Assembly (NCBI GenBank): GCA_963845675.1
Contig: CAWJSX010000001.1
Location: 1-64,000 of the forward strand
Length of the DNA stretch: 64,000 bases
DNA from: CAWJMD01 sp963845675
GTDB lineage: Bacteria > Actinomycetota > Actinomycetes > Actinomycetales > CAWJMD01
Direction: 5' to 3'
Every line of letters begins with the position of its first letter. The first letter of the stretch is position 1. A model generated the notes under the pieces. It did no database searches. It saw only the letters and a list, made by a program, of their open reading frames with translations, and had not been told where the DNA came from. Made by a program: the position numbers and the translations under genes. Of this stretch, positions 51,600 to 61,914 are shown piece by piece.

Positions 51600-52594
51600 A
51601 TGGACTTCTTGCTCAACGCCGACACACCGCTGGAGAAGCTCACCGTCATGGTCCTGGCGATCGCGCTCTTCGTCGCCGTCATGGCGCATCCTGCTGTTCG
51701 CCGTCGACCGACCCCGCAACGTGCCCGAACTGGGTGGCTGCCCTCGCGTTCGTCGGCCCGGCGGCGCTGCTGCTCCTCTTCGGCCTGGTCAGACCCGCGA
51801 TCCTCACCGCCTACCAGTCGTTCTTCAACCGCAACGGCTCCGAGTTCGTCGGCTTCGACAACTTCGTCCAGCTCGTCTCAACGCCCGACCTGCGACAGGT
51901 GCTCTTCAACACGTTCGCCTGGGTGTTCCTCGTCCCGCTCGCCGCCACCTTCCTCGGCCTGCTGTACGCGGTCGTCGTCGACCGGTCGCCGGTTCGAGTC
52001 CATCGCCAAGGCCCTGGTGTTCCTGCCGCTGGCGATCTCGTTCGTCGGCGCATCGATCATCTGGAAGTTCGTCTACGACTTCCGGGCCGACATCGGTGTC
52101 GAACCAGCAGATCGGCCTGCTCAACCAGATCCTGATCTGGCTCGGCATCGAGCCGTACCAGTTCCTGCTCAACGGACCGTGGAACACCTTGTTCCTCATC
52201 ATCGTCTTCATCTGGATCCAGACCGGTTTCGCCATGACGATCCTGTCGGCGTCGATCAAGGCCATCCCGGACGACATCACCGAGGCCGCGCGGCTCGACG
52301 GCGTGAACGGGATCGAGATGTTCCGCTTCGTCACCGTGCCCGGCCATCCGCCCGGCCCTGGTCGTCGTGCTCACGACGATCGCCATCGGCAGCCTCAAGG
52401 TCTTCGACATCGTCCGCACCATGACGGGCGGCCAGTTCGGGACCTCGGTCGTGGCCAACGAGTTCTACACGCAGGCGTTCCGGCAGTCCAACCAGGGTCT
52501 GGGGGCCGCGCTGGCGATGGTCCTGTTCATCCTGGTGGTGCCGATCGTCGTCTACAACGTCCGCCAGATGCGGATTTCGGAGGAGCGTCCGATG
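51600..52594 (+). pseudogene. ABC sugar permease 1 (AglF/MalF-like), frame broken
   Basis: Pieces of one permease: MDFLLNADTPLEKLTVMVLA, then LAFVGPAALLLLFGLVRPAILTAYQSFF, LFNTFAWVFLVPLAATFLGLLYA, KALVFLPLAISFVGASIIWKFVYDF, and AIPDDITEAARLDGVNGIEMF, the EAA loop that docks on the ATPase. The last helix ends near NVRQMRISEE. Four or five frame changes. Its stop probably overlaps the ATG of permease 2 at 52591 (ATGA), one indel away. Confidence 0.75.
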
Positions 52595-53570
52595 AGCACC
52601 ACCGACCACGGGCCGAGAGGCCAAGGAGACCGTCGAGAACAAGGCGGTCACGCAGGGCGACGTCGCTCGCGGGCGCGCCCGCGGCGGCGAAGAAGTCCCG
52701 CACACCGCGACCGGCGCGGTCCGACGAGCTGGCGAAGGGCCTGAGCAACCCGTGGGCGTCCGCTCCTCGCGATCGTCATCGCGGTGCTGTGGACGATCCC
52801 CACGTTCGGGCTGCTGCTGTCGTCCATCCGCCCGGAGTCGTCAGTGAAGGCGAACGGGCTGGTGGAACTGGTTCGGCAACCCCGAGGTCACCCTCAACAA
52901 CTACAACCAGGTGCTGTACGGCGGGTGACCCCTTCGCCGAGTACTTCGTCAACACGGTCGTCATCACGCTGCCCGCCGTGCTCATCCCGATCACGCTGGC
53001 GCTGCTGGCGGCCTACGCGTTCGCGTGGATCGACTTCCCGGGCCGGGACTGGCTGTTCGTCGCGGTGTTCGCGCTGCAGATCGTGCCGATCCAGATCACG
53101 CTCATCCCGCTGCTGACCGACTACGTCAACTGGGGGCTCGCCGGGTCGTTCTGGCCGGTCTGGCTGTCGCACTCGATCTTCGCGCTGCCGCTGGCCATCT
53201 TCCTGCTGCACAACTTCATGAAGGACATCCCCACCGTCCCTCATCGAGGCGGCGCGGGTCGACGGCGCCGGGCCACGTGAAGATCTTCTTCCAGGTGCTG
53301 CTGCCGCTGCTCACCCCGGCGATCGCGGCGTTCGGCGTCTTCCAGTTCCTGTGGGTCTGGAACGACCTGCTCGTGGCGCTGATCTTCGGCTCGGCGCCGA
53401 ACACGGCGCCGCTCACGGTCCGCCTGGCCAACCTGGTGGGCACCCGCGGCACCGAGTGGCACCTGCTCACGGCGGGCGCGTTCATCTCGATGATCGTCCC
53501 GCTCGCGGTCTTCATCGGCCTGCAGCGGTTCTTCGTCCGCGGCCTGCTGGCGGGGAGCGTCAAGGGCTGA
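52591..53570 (+). pseudogene. ABC sugar permease 2 (AglG/MalG-like), frame broken
   Basis: Begins MSTTDHGP, with a Lys/Arg-rich start, then VIAVLWTIPTFGLLLSSIRPE, FVNTVVITLPAVLIPITLALLAAYAFAW, FALQIVPIQITLIPLL, FMKDIPT followed in another frame by LIEAARVDGAGHVKIFF (EAA loop), FGVFQFLWVWNDLLVALIF and the end FFVRGLLAGSVKG. About four frame changes before 53280; the last 290 bases are intact. No ATPase gene follows; such systems use a shared MsiK-type ATPase elsewhere. Confidence 0.78.
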
Positions 53571-53594
53571 CACCACCAGCTCCACCGGTACGAC

Positions 53595-53636
53595 AGGGAC
53601 GAGGCCCGAGGGTGCAGACCCCCGGGCCTCGTCCCT
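53595..53636 (+). terminator. Strong hairpin ending the sugar-transport operon
   Basis: AGGGACGAGGCCCG (53595-53608) and its exact complement (53623-53636) form a 14-bp stem with a 14-base loop, 25 bases after the permease stop. Confidence 0.8.
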
Positions 53637-53737
53637 GCCCGCACTCACCCCTCAACGACGAGCCACGCCGCGCGCCGTCGGCCATCGGCGACGGGTCCGC
53701 GCCGGCGTCCATGCCGCCTCCTGGGAGCGAGAGTGGG

Positions 53738-53810
<73 letters not shown>

Positions 53811-53868
53811 GGGGCATCCGTCGCGCTGGCCCAACGGTAGTGCGTGCGCGCAGGTTCCAGGAGCCGAC

Positions 53869-54942
53869 TCAGAACAGGCTGAGCTGCGCCTGCTCGTCCT
53901 CGTCGCTCTCGGCCTCGGCCACGACGACGACGTCGACCGGACGCTCGCGCACGGGTCGTGCCGGCGCCGGGAGGTCCTGCTGCTCGGCGACCCACCCCCA
54001 GCCGTCGCCGCCGGGCGGGGCGCCGCCGGTCAGGGCCCACAGCGAGTTCGTCAGGTGGATGTCGCGCTCGCGCAACCCGGCCTGCAGCCTCACCAGGTCC
54101 ATCGGGACGCGCATCGCGTCGATGCCCGGCAGCTCGAGGTCCTCGCACATCGCCATCAGGTGCAGGTTGCGCGGCGACGTTCTCGCGGGCGACCGGGTCG
54201 GTCAGCCGCTTCGTCGCCGCGGGACCGATGGCCGCCACGACGTCGTGCTCGCGCCGCCGGTCGACAGCGCCTCGTACGCGTCGTCGACCCGCCGGAAGGC
54301 GGCCAGGAGCTTGGCAGCCGTCTTGGCGCCGATGCCGAGGGCTCCTGGGAGGTTGTCGGACGTGTCGCCGCGGATGGCCGCGTAGTCGCGGTACTGCCCG
54401 GCCTCCACCCCGCACACCGCCGGAAGCCGCGCGGGCGTCAGCAGCGGCGAGGCGTCGATGCCGCCGACGATGACGCGCAGCACCGACGTCGTCTCGTCGA
54501 TCAGGGCGAACGAGTCGCGGTCGCTCGTGACCACGGTGCAGCGCCACCCGCCCGCACGTGCCGCTGCTGCCGCGGACGCCATCACGTCGTCCGCCTCGTA
54601 GCCCTCGTGCTGCACGACGGCGAAGCCGGCGTCTCGCAGGAGGTCTGCGGCGCCCGCGAGCTGGTCGACGAGCTCGGGCGACTTCTCCCGGCGGCCGGCC
54701 TTGTAGGTCGGGTACTCGCCCTTGCGCCACGAGTCCTGCGAGCAGTCGAAACCGACGACGACGGCGTCCGGGGACAGGCGGGCGGCCGCGGACCCGATCG
54801 ACACGACCATGCCGCGCAGGCCCCACGTCGGCCGACCGGACAGGTCCCGCTGGCCGCTGTGCTCGTGCGCGTGGTGCGCCCGGTGCAGCAGGCTGTTGCC
54901 GTCCACCGCCATCAGGAGCGGGGGCGGCAGGGTCGACGTCAC
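53869..54942 (-). pseudogene. 5'-3' exonuclease (PolI N-terminal type), two frameshifts
   Basis: About 357 residues. LLMAVDGNSLLHRAHHAH, VVGFDCSQDSWRKGEYPTYKAGR, EGYEADDVMASAAAAA, VVTSDRDSFALID and IRGDTSDNLPGALGIGAKTAAKLL are the metal-binding acid motifs and helix-hairpin-helix of FEN/PolI 5' nucleases. The C-terminal part continues via KRLTDPVARENVA to LPGIDAMRVPMDLVRLQAGL after frame changes near 54250 and 54178. GTG 54942 lies six bases after TACGGT on the minus strand (leaderless). No polymerase domain follows, so it is the stand-alone form. Confidence 0.8.
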
Positions 54943-55068
54943 GCTGCCACCGTAGACCCCGGTGGTGACCGTCTCCGCGACCCCGAGGAGGCCTCACTCG
55001 TCACACACGTCCCTGTGGTCGCAGCGCGCCCATTGGTGCTCACGGCTGCACAACGGCAGTCTTACCCC

Positions 55069-56816
55069 GTGAGCAGCACCCAGGAGGCGACGACCACGGG
55101 GTCCGATGCTGACGTGCTGCTGGCGGCGGTCGACGAGCTGCGTGCCATCGCCGGAGGGCTCGACCTCCCCCTGGAGGTCGCCGACGTCGACGGGTCACGC
55201 CGGACCCGGGACCAGCTGGTGGCCCAGCTGGACGACTACGTGCTGCCCCGGATCAGGCGCCTCGACGCCCCGCTGGTGGCGGTGGTCGGCGGCTCGACCG
55301 GCGCCGGCAAGTCCACCCTCGTGAACTCCCTCGTCGGCGGCCAGGTGTCCCGCGCGGGCGTGCTGCGGCCGACCACCCGGTCTCCCGTGCTCGTGCACCA
55401 CCCTGACGACGCCGAGTGGTTCACGAGCCCGCGCGTCCTCCCCTCCCTCGCCCGGCTCACCGGTGACGACGCCGAGCCGTCCCGCGAGACCACGGACCGG
55501 CGCATCACCAGCCTGCGTCTCGTCGCGGCGGAGGCGCTCCCGGCGGGCCTGGCCCTGCTCGACGCCCCCGACATCGACTCCGTGGTCGACGCCAACCGCG
55601 AGCTCGCGGCCCAGCTGCTCGCGGCGGGTGACCTGTGGGTCTTCGTGACCACCGCGGCCCGGTACGCCGACGCTGTTCCGTGGCACCTGCTGCGGACGTC
55701 CGTCGAGCGTGGGACGGCGGTCGCGGTGGTGCTCGACCGCGTCCCCCCGGAGGCCATGGCCGAGGTGCGCACCGATCTCGCCACGATGCTGCGCGCCAAC
55801 GGACTGGCCACGGCGCCCTTGTTCACGATCGCCGAGGGCGTGACCGTCGACGGGCTGCTGCCCGCCCTCCGACGTCGCCCAGCTGCGCTCGTGGCTGGGC
55901 GGGCTCGCGACGAGCACCCGGGCGCGCCAGGTCGTCGTCCGCCGGACGCTCGGTGGCGCGCTCGACTCGCTGGGCGTGCGGCTTCCCGCGCTGGCGGACG
56001 CCGCCGACGCCCAGGCGGAGGCCGCCGAGACGCTGCGCGCGGAGGTCCACAAGGCCTACGAGGAGGCTGACAGGCAGCTCGAGAAGGGCCTCACCGACGG
56101 CTCGCTGCTGCGTGGGGAGGTGCTCTCGCGCTGGCAGGAGTTCGTCGGCACAGGGGAGTTCCTGCGCGGGCTCGAGTCGGCGGTCGGGCGGCTGCGCGAC
56201 CGCGTCGTGCGCGCGGTCACCGGGCGCCCACCGCCAGCCGAGCCGCTGGGCGAGGCCCTGCAGTCCGGTGTGTTCGCCCTCGTCCGCGCCCAGGCGGAGG
56301 ACGCCTCGGAGCGTGCGGTGAGCCGCTGGCGGTCGTCGTCGGCGGGAAACGCGCTCCTGGCGGCGGGAGTCCGAGAGCACGCGTCTCGGGCCCGACTTCG
56401 ACGCGCGGCTCGAACGCCTCGTGCGCGACTGGCAGGGGTACGTCCTCGACCTCGTCCGTAGCCAGGGACAGTCGAAGCGCACCCAGGCGAGGGCGCTGTC
56501 GTTCGGGGTCAACGCGCTGGGCGTGGTGCTGATGCTCGTCGTCTTCGCCAGCACGGCGTTCATCCCCACAGGTGCCGAGCTCGGCGTCGGCGCCGGCAGC
56601 GCGGTCGTGGGCCAGAAGCTGCTGGAGGCCGTCTTCGGGGACCAGGCCGTGCGCACCCTGGCCGCCAAGGCCAGGAGCGAGCTGCTGGCACGCGTCGACG
56701 ACCTGCTGTCGAGCGAGCGTGACCGTCTGCTCGGGCTCCTCGACGGCGTCGACGTCGACCCGGAGGCCGGCCAGGCCCTCCGCCGGATCGAGAAGACCAT
56801 CCGGACGGCCCGATGA
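55069..56816 (+). pseudogene. Dynamin/YfjP-like membrane GTPase, first of a pair, two frameshifts
   Basis: About 580 residues. Walker A/G1 VVGGSTGAGKSTLVNSLVGG near residue 75-90, G2 Thr in LRPTTRSPVLVHH, G3 LLDAPDIDSVVD, and a G4-like VAVVLDRVPPEAM. A long helical stalk follows (ADAQAEAAETLRAEVHKAYEEADRQ, shortened) and a membrane hairpin FGVNALGVVLMLVVFASTAFIP near the C-terminus. Frame changes near 55870 and 56350-56400. GTG 55069. Coupled to the second GTPase by ATGA (56813-56816). Paired bacterial dynamins of actinobacteria (DynA/DynB, IniA/IniC) act at membranes in division or stress. Confidence 0.75.
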
Positions 56817-58455
56817 GCGTGCGGAGTCGCCTGCGCCGTCGCCGGGCACCCGACGTCCCCGCACGCCTCGCCAGATCTGCAGGACCGCCCTGGACGCGGG
56901 CCGCGACCGCCTCGACCCCTCCGCCGTCGCCCAAGGCGAGGCGGTCCTCGCCCGGACCGACGAGCGCCTCGCCCTCGGGTCCGACTTCACGGTCGTCGCG
57001 CTCGCGGGTGCGACCGGCAGCGGGAAGTCGTCGCTGTTCAACGCACTGGCCGGCATCCAGGTCGCCCAGGTCGGCGCGCGCCGGCCGACGACCTCGAGTC
57101 CGACGGCGGTCGTCTGGGGCGACGACGCCGACCCGCTGCTCGACTGGCTGGACGTCCCTCGTCGGCACCGCACCAGCCGCGAGTCGGCGCTCGACGGCTC
57201 CGACCAGAGCGACCTGTTCGGGCTGGTTCTGCTGGACCTGCCCGACCACGACTCGACGACGCTGTCGCACCGGCTCGAGGTGGACCGCCTGGTCGGCCTG
57301 GTCGACCTCCTGGTGTGGGTGGTCGACCCCCAGAAGTACGCGGACGAGGCGCTGCACGAGCGGTACCTGCGACGGCTGAGCGGCCACCAGGCGGTCACCG
57401 TCCTCGTGCTCAACCAGATCGACCGGCTGTCCGGCGCCGACGTGACCGCCTGCGTGGCCGACCTTCAGCGGCTGCTGGTGCAGGACGGCCTGCATGACGT
57501 GCCGGTGATCCCGACGTCCGCCGTGACCGGGCAGGGCGTCCCCGAGCTGCGGATGGCCGTGGTCGAGGCCGTGCGCGCACGCGAGGCCGGTCGCGCTGCG
57601 GTCCGCCGCCGACCTCGACGCCGCAGCCGACCGTCTGCGGACGGGCGTGGCCACCACCGAGACCGACCCCGCCGACGTCGCCGGCCGCGACCTGCTCGTC
57701 ACCGCGCTCGCGAACGCCGCCGGCGTGCCCGCCGTGCTCGATGCCGTGCAGGCCGACGTCCAGCGTCAGGCCGCACGGCGACTCGGCTGGCCGTTCTCGC
57801 GCTGGGTGGCCCGTCTGCGTCCCGACCCGATGAAGCGGCTGCGTATCGGCTCGAGCTACCGAGGCCGACGAGTCCCTCCGCCGGATGACGCGGAGCTCGC
57901 TGCCGGAGCCGACGCAGGCCCAGCGCGCACAGGTCGACCTGGCGTCGCGGCAGGTCGCGACGCGGTCGTCCGCCGGACTGCCCCAGCGGTGGGCGGACTC
58001 CGTCCGCGCTGCCGCGGCCCCTCCCGGTGCGGACCTCGCCGACCACCTCGACCAGGCCGTCGGCTCGGTCGACCTCACGTTCAAGCGCCGCCTGGTGGTG
58101 GGCCGTCGCCGGTGCGTTGCAGGTGCTGCTGGCCGCCGCGGCGGTCGTCGGGCTGCTCTGGCTCGGGGTGCTCGGCGTGATCGGGTGGCTGCAGCTGCCC
58201 GAGCTGCGCACGCCGCGCGTCGGCTCGGTGCCGGTGCCGACGCTGCTGCTGCTCGGTGGGCTGGTGCTGGGCCTGCTGATCGCCGCGGTGGGACGCCCCC
58301 TCGCGCGCTCGGCGGCCCGACGTCGCCGCCGCCGCGTCGAGACCCGGCTGCGCGAGGCGGTGTCGACGGTGGCGCGCGAGCACGTGCTGGATCCGGTGGC
58401 GCGGGTGCTGAGCGACCACCGGACCACTCGCGAGGCGCTCGCGCCCCCCGACTGA
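56813..58455 (+). pseudogene. Dynamin/YfjP-like membrane GTPase, second of a pair, several frameshifts
   Basis: About 545 residues. G1 VVALAGATGSGKSSLFNALAG, G2 RRPTTSSPTAVVWG, G3 LVLLDLPDHDSTT, G4 VLVLNQIDRLSG, G5-like VIPTSAVTGQGV. Later LVTALANAAGVPAVLDAVQADV and ARRLGWPFSRWVARLRPDP are YfjP-family features, and two C-terminal membrane helices (VLLAAAAVVGLLWLGVLGVIGWL and LLLLGGLVLGLLIAAVG). Frame changes near 56870, 57600, 57860 and 58100. ATG 56813 overlaps the first GTPase stop. The two probably form a heteromer at the membrane. Confidence 0.75.
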
Positions 58456-58600
58456 GCGACCGCCCGGGCTCTCCGTCCACAGGACCCGAGCAGGGCCCCG
58501 TCATCCACAGGGCGCGCGTCGGCCCTCGTCAGCACGCGCGGGGGCGACGAGCCTTCGGGGCGACCCGCAGGGTGCGGGTCCTGACCCTCGAGGAGCACCC

Positions 58601-59104
58601 GTGTACGAGACCCATGTGAGCGTGGTCGGCAACCTCGTCGCCGACCCCGTGATGCGCGAGACCGAGCGCGGACGCAAGGTGGCCAACTTCCGCGTGGCCG
58701 TCACCGAGCGCCGCTGGAACGCCGAGGAGAAGACGCACGTCGACGGCCGCACGTCCTTCTTCAGCGTGAGCTGCTGGGGCTACCTGGCCACGAACGTCTC
58801 CGAGTGCCTGCAGAAGGGCGACCGTGTGGTCGTCAGCGGTCGGCTCTCCGTCCGCGAGTACCAGGTCGACGACACGCACACCCGCAACAGCGTCGACATC
58901 GAGGCGACCGCGGTCGGCCACGACCTGACGTTCGGCACCAGCAGGTTCGTCCGGGTGATCCGCTCGCCCCGGTCCGGGCCCGCGCCGGAGGACGCCGACA
59001 CCGCCGACAGCGGGGACGACCCGTTCGCGACCGGGGAGTACGTGGAGGTCGACGGTCTCGCGGTGGACCGGGACGGGGTCGTGCACTCGACGGTCCCCGT
59101 CTAG
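58601..59104 (+). CDS. ssb: Single-stranded DNA-binding protein, paralogue without the canonical acidic tip
   Basis: 167 residues. The OB-fold is clear: VSVVGNLVADPVMRETERGRKVANFRVAVTE (58616-58710, abridged), FFSVSCWGYLATNVSECLQKGDRVVVSGRLSVREY. Residues after 110 are acidic (EDADTADSGDDPF) but the protein ends VHSTVPV rather than DDDIPF, the tip that binds repair partners. The main ssb usually sits with rpsF/rpsR, so this is a second copy, placed beside ettA as in related genomes (recollection). GTG 58601 has a GAGGAG site. Confidence 0.85.
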   Translation: MYETHVSVVGNLVADPVMRETERGRKVANFRVAVTERRWNAEEKTHVDGRTSFFSVSCWGYLATNVSECLQKGDRVVVSGRLSVREYQVDDTHTRNSVDIEATAVGHDLTFGTSRFVRVIRSPRSGPAPEDADTADSGDDPFATGEYVEVDGLAVDRDGVVHSTVPV

Positions 59105-59174
59105 GCACCCGCCACCGCCAGGTCGAGTAGCGCGACCCAGGACCGGCGCCGGGACAGGGACGCACACTGCCGAG

Positions 59175-59261
59175 GTGCTTCCTCGTCCCGGCCCGGTGCT
59201 GGCCGCCCTCGCCGCGCTCCTGCTCGTCCTGCTCATCGCCTCGGGCGTCCCCGGCCCGTGA
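59175..59261 (+). CDS. Possible very small hydrophobic protein
   Basis: 28 residues from GTG 59175: a Pro/Arg start, then AALAALLLVLLIASGV and a TGA at 59259-59261. It would be a single membrane helix. There is only a weak GCCGAG before it and no homologue I know. Lies between ssb and ettA; may be chance. Confidence 0.2.
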   Translation: MLPRPGPVLAALAALLLVLLIASGVPGP

Positions 59262-59316
59262 GGTCGCTGCCGAGCGCGATTCGGTCGAGCCGCCGCGCGC
59301 CACTAGCCTGGCGGAC

Positions 59317-60999
59317 ATGGCGGAGTTCATCTACAGCATGTACAAGGCGCGCAAGGCGCACGGCGACAAGCTCATCCTCGACGACGTGACGATGAGCTTC
59401 CTGCCGGGCGCCAAGATCGGCGTCGTCGGCCCCAACGGGGCCGGCAAGTCCACGATCCTCAAGATCATGGCGGGCCTGGACGAGCCCTCGAACGGTGAGG
59501 CGAGGCTCTCGCCCGGCTACAGCGTGGGCATCCTCATGCAGGAGCCGGAGCTGAACGAGGCGAAGGACGTTCTCGGCAACGTCCAGGAGGGCCTCGGGGA
59601 CATCAAGGACAAGCTCGACCGGTTCAACGCGATCTCCGCCGAGATGGGTGAGCCGGACGCCGACTTCGACTCGCTGCTGGGCGAGATGGGCGAGCTGCAG
59701 GAGGCGCTGGACCACGCCGACGCGTGGGACCTCGACTCCCAGATCGAGCAGGCGATGGACGCTCTGCGGTGCCCGCCGCCGGACGCGGACGTCAGCGTGC
59801 TCTCCGGTGGTGAGCGTCGCCGCGTCGCGCTGTGCAAGCTGCTGCTGAGCAAGCCCGACCTGCTCCTCCTCGACGAGCCCACGAACCACCTCGACGCCGA
59901 GAGCGTGCTGTGGCTCGAGCAGCACCTCGCCAAGTACCCCGGCGCCGTCCTGGCCGTGACGCACGACAGGTACTTCCTGGACAACGTGGCCCAGTGGATC
60001 GCCGAGGTGGACCGCGGCCGGCTCTACCCGTACGAGGGCAACTACTCCACCTACCTGCAGAAGAAGCAGGAGCGCCTGCAGGTGCAGGGCAAGAAGGACG
60101 CCAAGCTGGCCAAGCGCCTCGCGGCCGAGCTGGAGTGGGTGCGGTCCAACGCCAAGGCTCGTCAGACCAAGTCGAAGTCGCGCCTCGCGCGCTACGAGGA
60201 GATGGCTGCTGAGGCCGACCGCACGCGCAAGCTCGACTTCGAGGAGATCCAGGTCCCGCCGGGTCCGCGGCTGGGCGGGCAGGTCATCGAGGTCCGCGGC
60301 CTGCGCAAGGGCTTCGACGACCGCGTCCTCATCGACGACCTGTCGTTCTCGCTGCCCCGCAACGGCATCGTCGGCGTGATCGGCCCGAACGGCGTCGGCA
60401 AGACCACGCTCTTCAAGACCATCGTGGGTCTGGAGCAGCCCGACAGCGGAGACGTCAAGATCGGCGAGACCGTCAAGATCTCGTACGTCGACCAGAGCCG
60501 CGGTGGGCTCGACCCGAAGAAGAACCTCTGGGAGCTGATCTCGGACGGACTGGACTTCATCCAGGTCGGCAACGTGGAGATCCCCTCGCGGGCCTACGTC
60601 TCCCAGTTCGGCTTCAAGGGCCCGGACCAGCAGAAGATGGCGGGTGTTCTGTCCGGCGGTGAGCGCAACCGCCTGAACCTGGCGCTGACGCTCAAGGAGG
60701 GCGGCAACCTGCTGCTGCTCGACGAGCCGACGAACGACCTCGACGTGGAGACCCTCGGCTCGCTCGAGAACGCGTTGCTCGACTTCCCCGGATGCGCCGT
60801 GGTCATCTCCCACGACCGGTGGTTCCTCGACCGCGTCTGCACGCACATCCTCGCCTACGAGGGCACCGACGAGAACCCGTCGCAGTGGTACTGGTTCGAG
60901 GGCAACTTCGAGGCGTACGAGGCCAACAAGGTCGAGCGTCTCGGTGCCGACGCCGCGCGTCCGCACCGGGTGACCTACCGCAAGCTCACCCGCGACTGA
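59317..60999 (+). CDS. ettA: Energy-dependent translational throttle protein EttA (ABC-F)
   Basis: 560 residues, two ABC domains and no membrane part. Domain 1: Walker A GVVGPNGAGKSTILK, signature VLSGGERRRVALCKLL, Walker B LLLLDEPTNHLDAES. The arm insertion (LGNVQEGLGDIKDKLDRFN) and P-site-tRNA interaction linker rich in Arg/Lys (about 245-300) are present. Domain 2: GVIGPNGVGKTTLFK, LSGGERNRLNLALTL, DEPTNDLD. EttA binds the ribosomal E site and gates the first peptide bond according to ADP/ATP. ATG 59317 lies seven bases after TAGCCT (59304-59309), leaderless. Confidence 0.95.
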   Translation: MAEFIYSMYKARKAHGDKLILDDVTMSFLPGAKIGVVGPNGAGKSTILKIMAGLDEPSNGEARLSPGYSVGILMQEPELNEAKDVLGNVQEGLGDIKDKLDRFNAISAEMGEPDADFDSLLGEMGELQEALDHADAWDLDSQIEQAMDALRCPPPDADVSVLSGGERRRVALCKLLLSKPDLLLLDEPTNHLDAESVLWLEQHLAKYPGAVLAVTHDRYFLDNVAQWIAEVDRGRLYPYEGNYSTYLQKKQERLQVQGKKDAKLAKRLAAELEWVRSNAKARQTKSKSRLARYEEMAAEADRTRKLDFEEIQVPPGPRLGGQVIEVRGLRKGFDDRVLIDDLSFSLPRNGIVGVIGPNGVGKTTLFKTIVGLEQPDSGDVKIGETVKISYVDQSRGGLDPKKNLWELISDGLDFIQVGNVEIPSRAYVSQFGFKGPDQQKMAGVLSGGERNRLNLALTLKEGGNLLLLDEPTNDLDVETLGSLENALLDFPGCAVVISHDRWFLDRVCTHILAYEGTDENPSQWYWFEGNFEAYEANKVERLGADAARPHRVTYRKLTRD

Positions 61000-61011
61000 G
61001 GCGGCGCCCGC

Positions 61012-61914
61012 TCAGCGCGGTGGCCGGATCATTCCCTCCTGGCCGACGCTGGCCACGAGGCGCCCGTCCCGGCTGAAGATGCGTCCGATGCCGAGACCCC
61101 GACCGCCCCGCGCGGACGGGCTCGACTGCACGTAGAGCAGCCACTCGTCGACACGGACCGGACGGTGCCACCACATCGCGTGGTCGAGGCTGGCCATCTT
61201 CACGCCGGCGATCCACGTCATCGCGTGGCGTCGCAGCACGGACTCGAGCAGCGTGTAGTCGCTCGCGTAGCCCAGCACGGCGCGGTGGAGCAGGTCGTCG
61301 TCGGGCAGCTTCGCCACCGTGCGCATCCAGACGGCCTGTCGCGCAGCCGGTTCCGGGTCGGGCTTCAGGTAGATCGGCGTCTGCACGTGACGCAGGTCGA
61401 TCGGCCGTTCGTGCGACCAGTACTTGGCGGCGGGGTGGTCGATGTGGCCCAGCAGGTCGGCTGTCGTCGGCAGATCCTCGGGTCCCGGGACGTCCGGCAT
61501 CTCGTCCGCGTGGTCGAAACCCTCGTCGGCGTCCTGGAACGACGCGATCATCGACAGGATCGGCTTGCCGAACTGCATCGCCTGCACGCGGCGGGCGGTG
61601 AACGAGCGACCGTCGCGCAGGCGCTCGACGGCGAACTGGATCGGCTCGGCGGAGTCGCCCGGGCGCAGGAAGTAGCCGTGCATCGAGTGCACGGGGCGCC
61701 CCTCCTGGACCGTGCGCGAGGCGGCGACCAGCGTCTGGCCGAGCACCTGGCCACCGAAGACCCGACCGTGCGGCTGCTGCTGGCTGTCGCCCTCGAAGAG
61801 GTCCTGCCCGCGGTCGTCCTGGCCGAGGTCCCGCAGGTCCATCGTCGCGACGAGCGAGCGGAGGACGTCCTCGTCGGACTGGCGGGGGGCGTCGCGGGTC
61901 TCGTCGGTGGTCAA
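61012..61914 (-). CDS. tesB: Acyl-CoA thioesterase II
   Basis: 300 residues, double hot-dog fold. HGRVFGGQVLGQTLVAAS and VHSMHGYFLRPGDSAEPI are N-terminal hot-dog motifs; AVLGYASDYTLLESVL carries the catalytic Asp, and MASLDHAMWWHRP the second-domain signature. The start is a TTG (61914) that overlaps the TetR stop by four bases (TTGA), with GAGGAGAGGG upstream. Hydrolyses medium and long acyl-CoA. Co-transcribed with the TetR regulator. Confidence 0.92.
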   Translation of the reverse strand: MTTDETRDAPRQSDEDVLRSLVATMDLRDLGQDDRGQDLFEGDSQQQPHGRVFGGQVLGQTLVAASRTVQEGRPVHSMHGYFLRPGDSAEPIQFAVERLRDGRSFTARRVQAMQFGKPILSMIASFQDADEGFDHADEMPDVPGPEDLPTTADLLGHIDHPAAKYWSHERPIDLRHVQTPIYLKPDPEPAARQAVWMRTVAKLPDDDLLHRAVLGYASDYTLLESVLRRHAMTWIAGVKMASLDHAMWWHRPVRVDEWLLYVQSSPSARGGRGLGIGRIFSRDGRLVASVGQEGMIRPPR

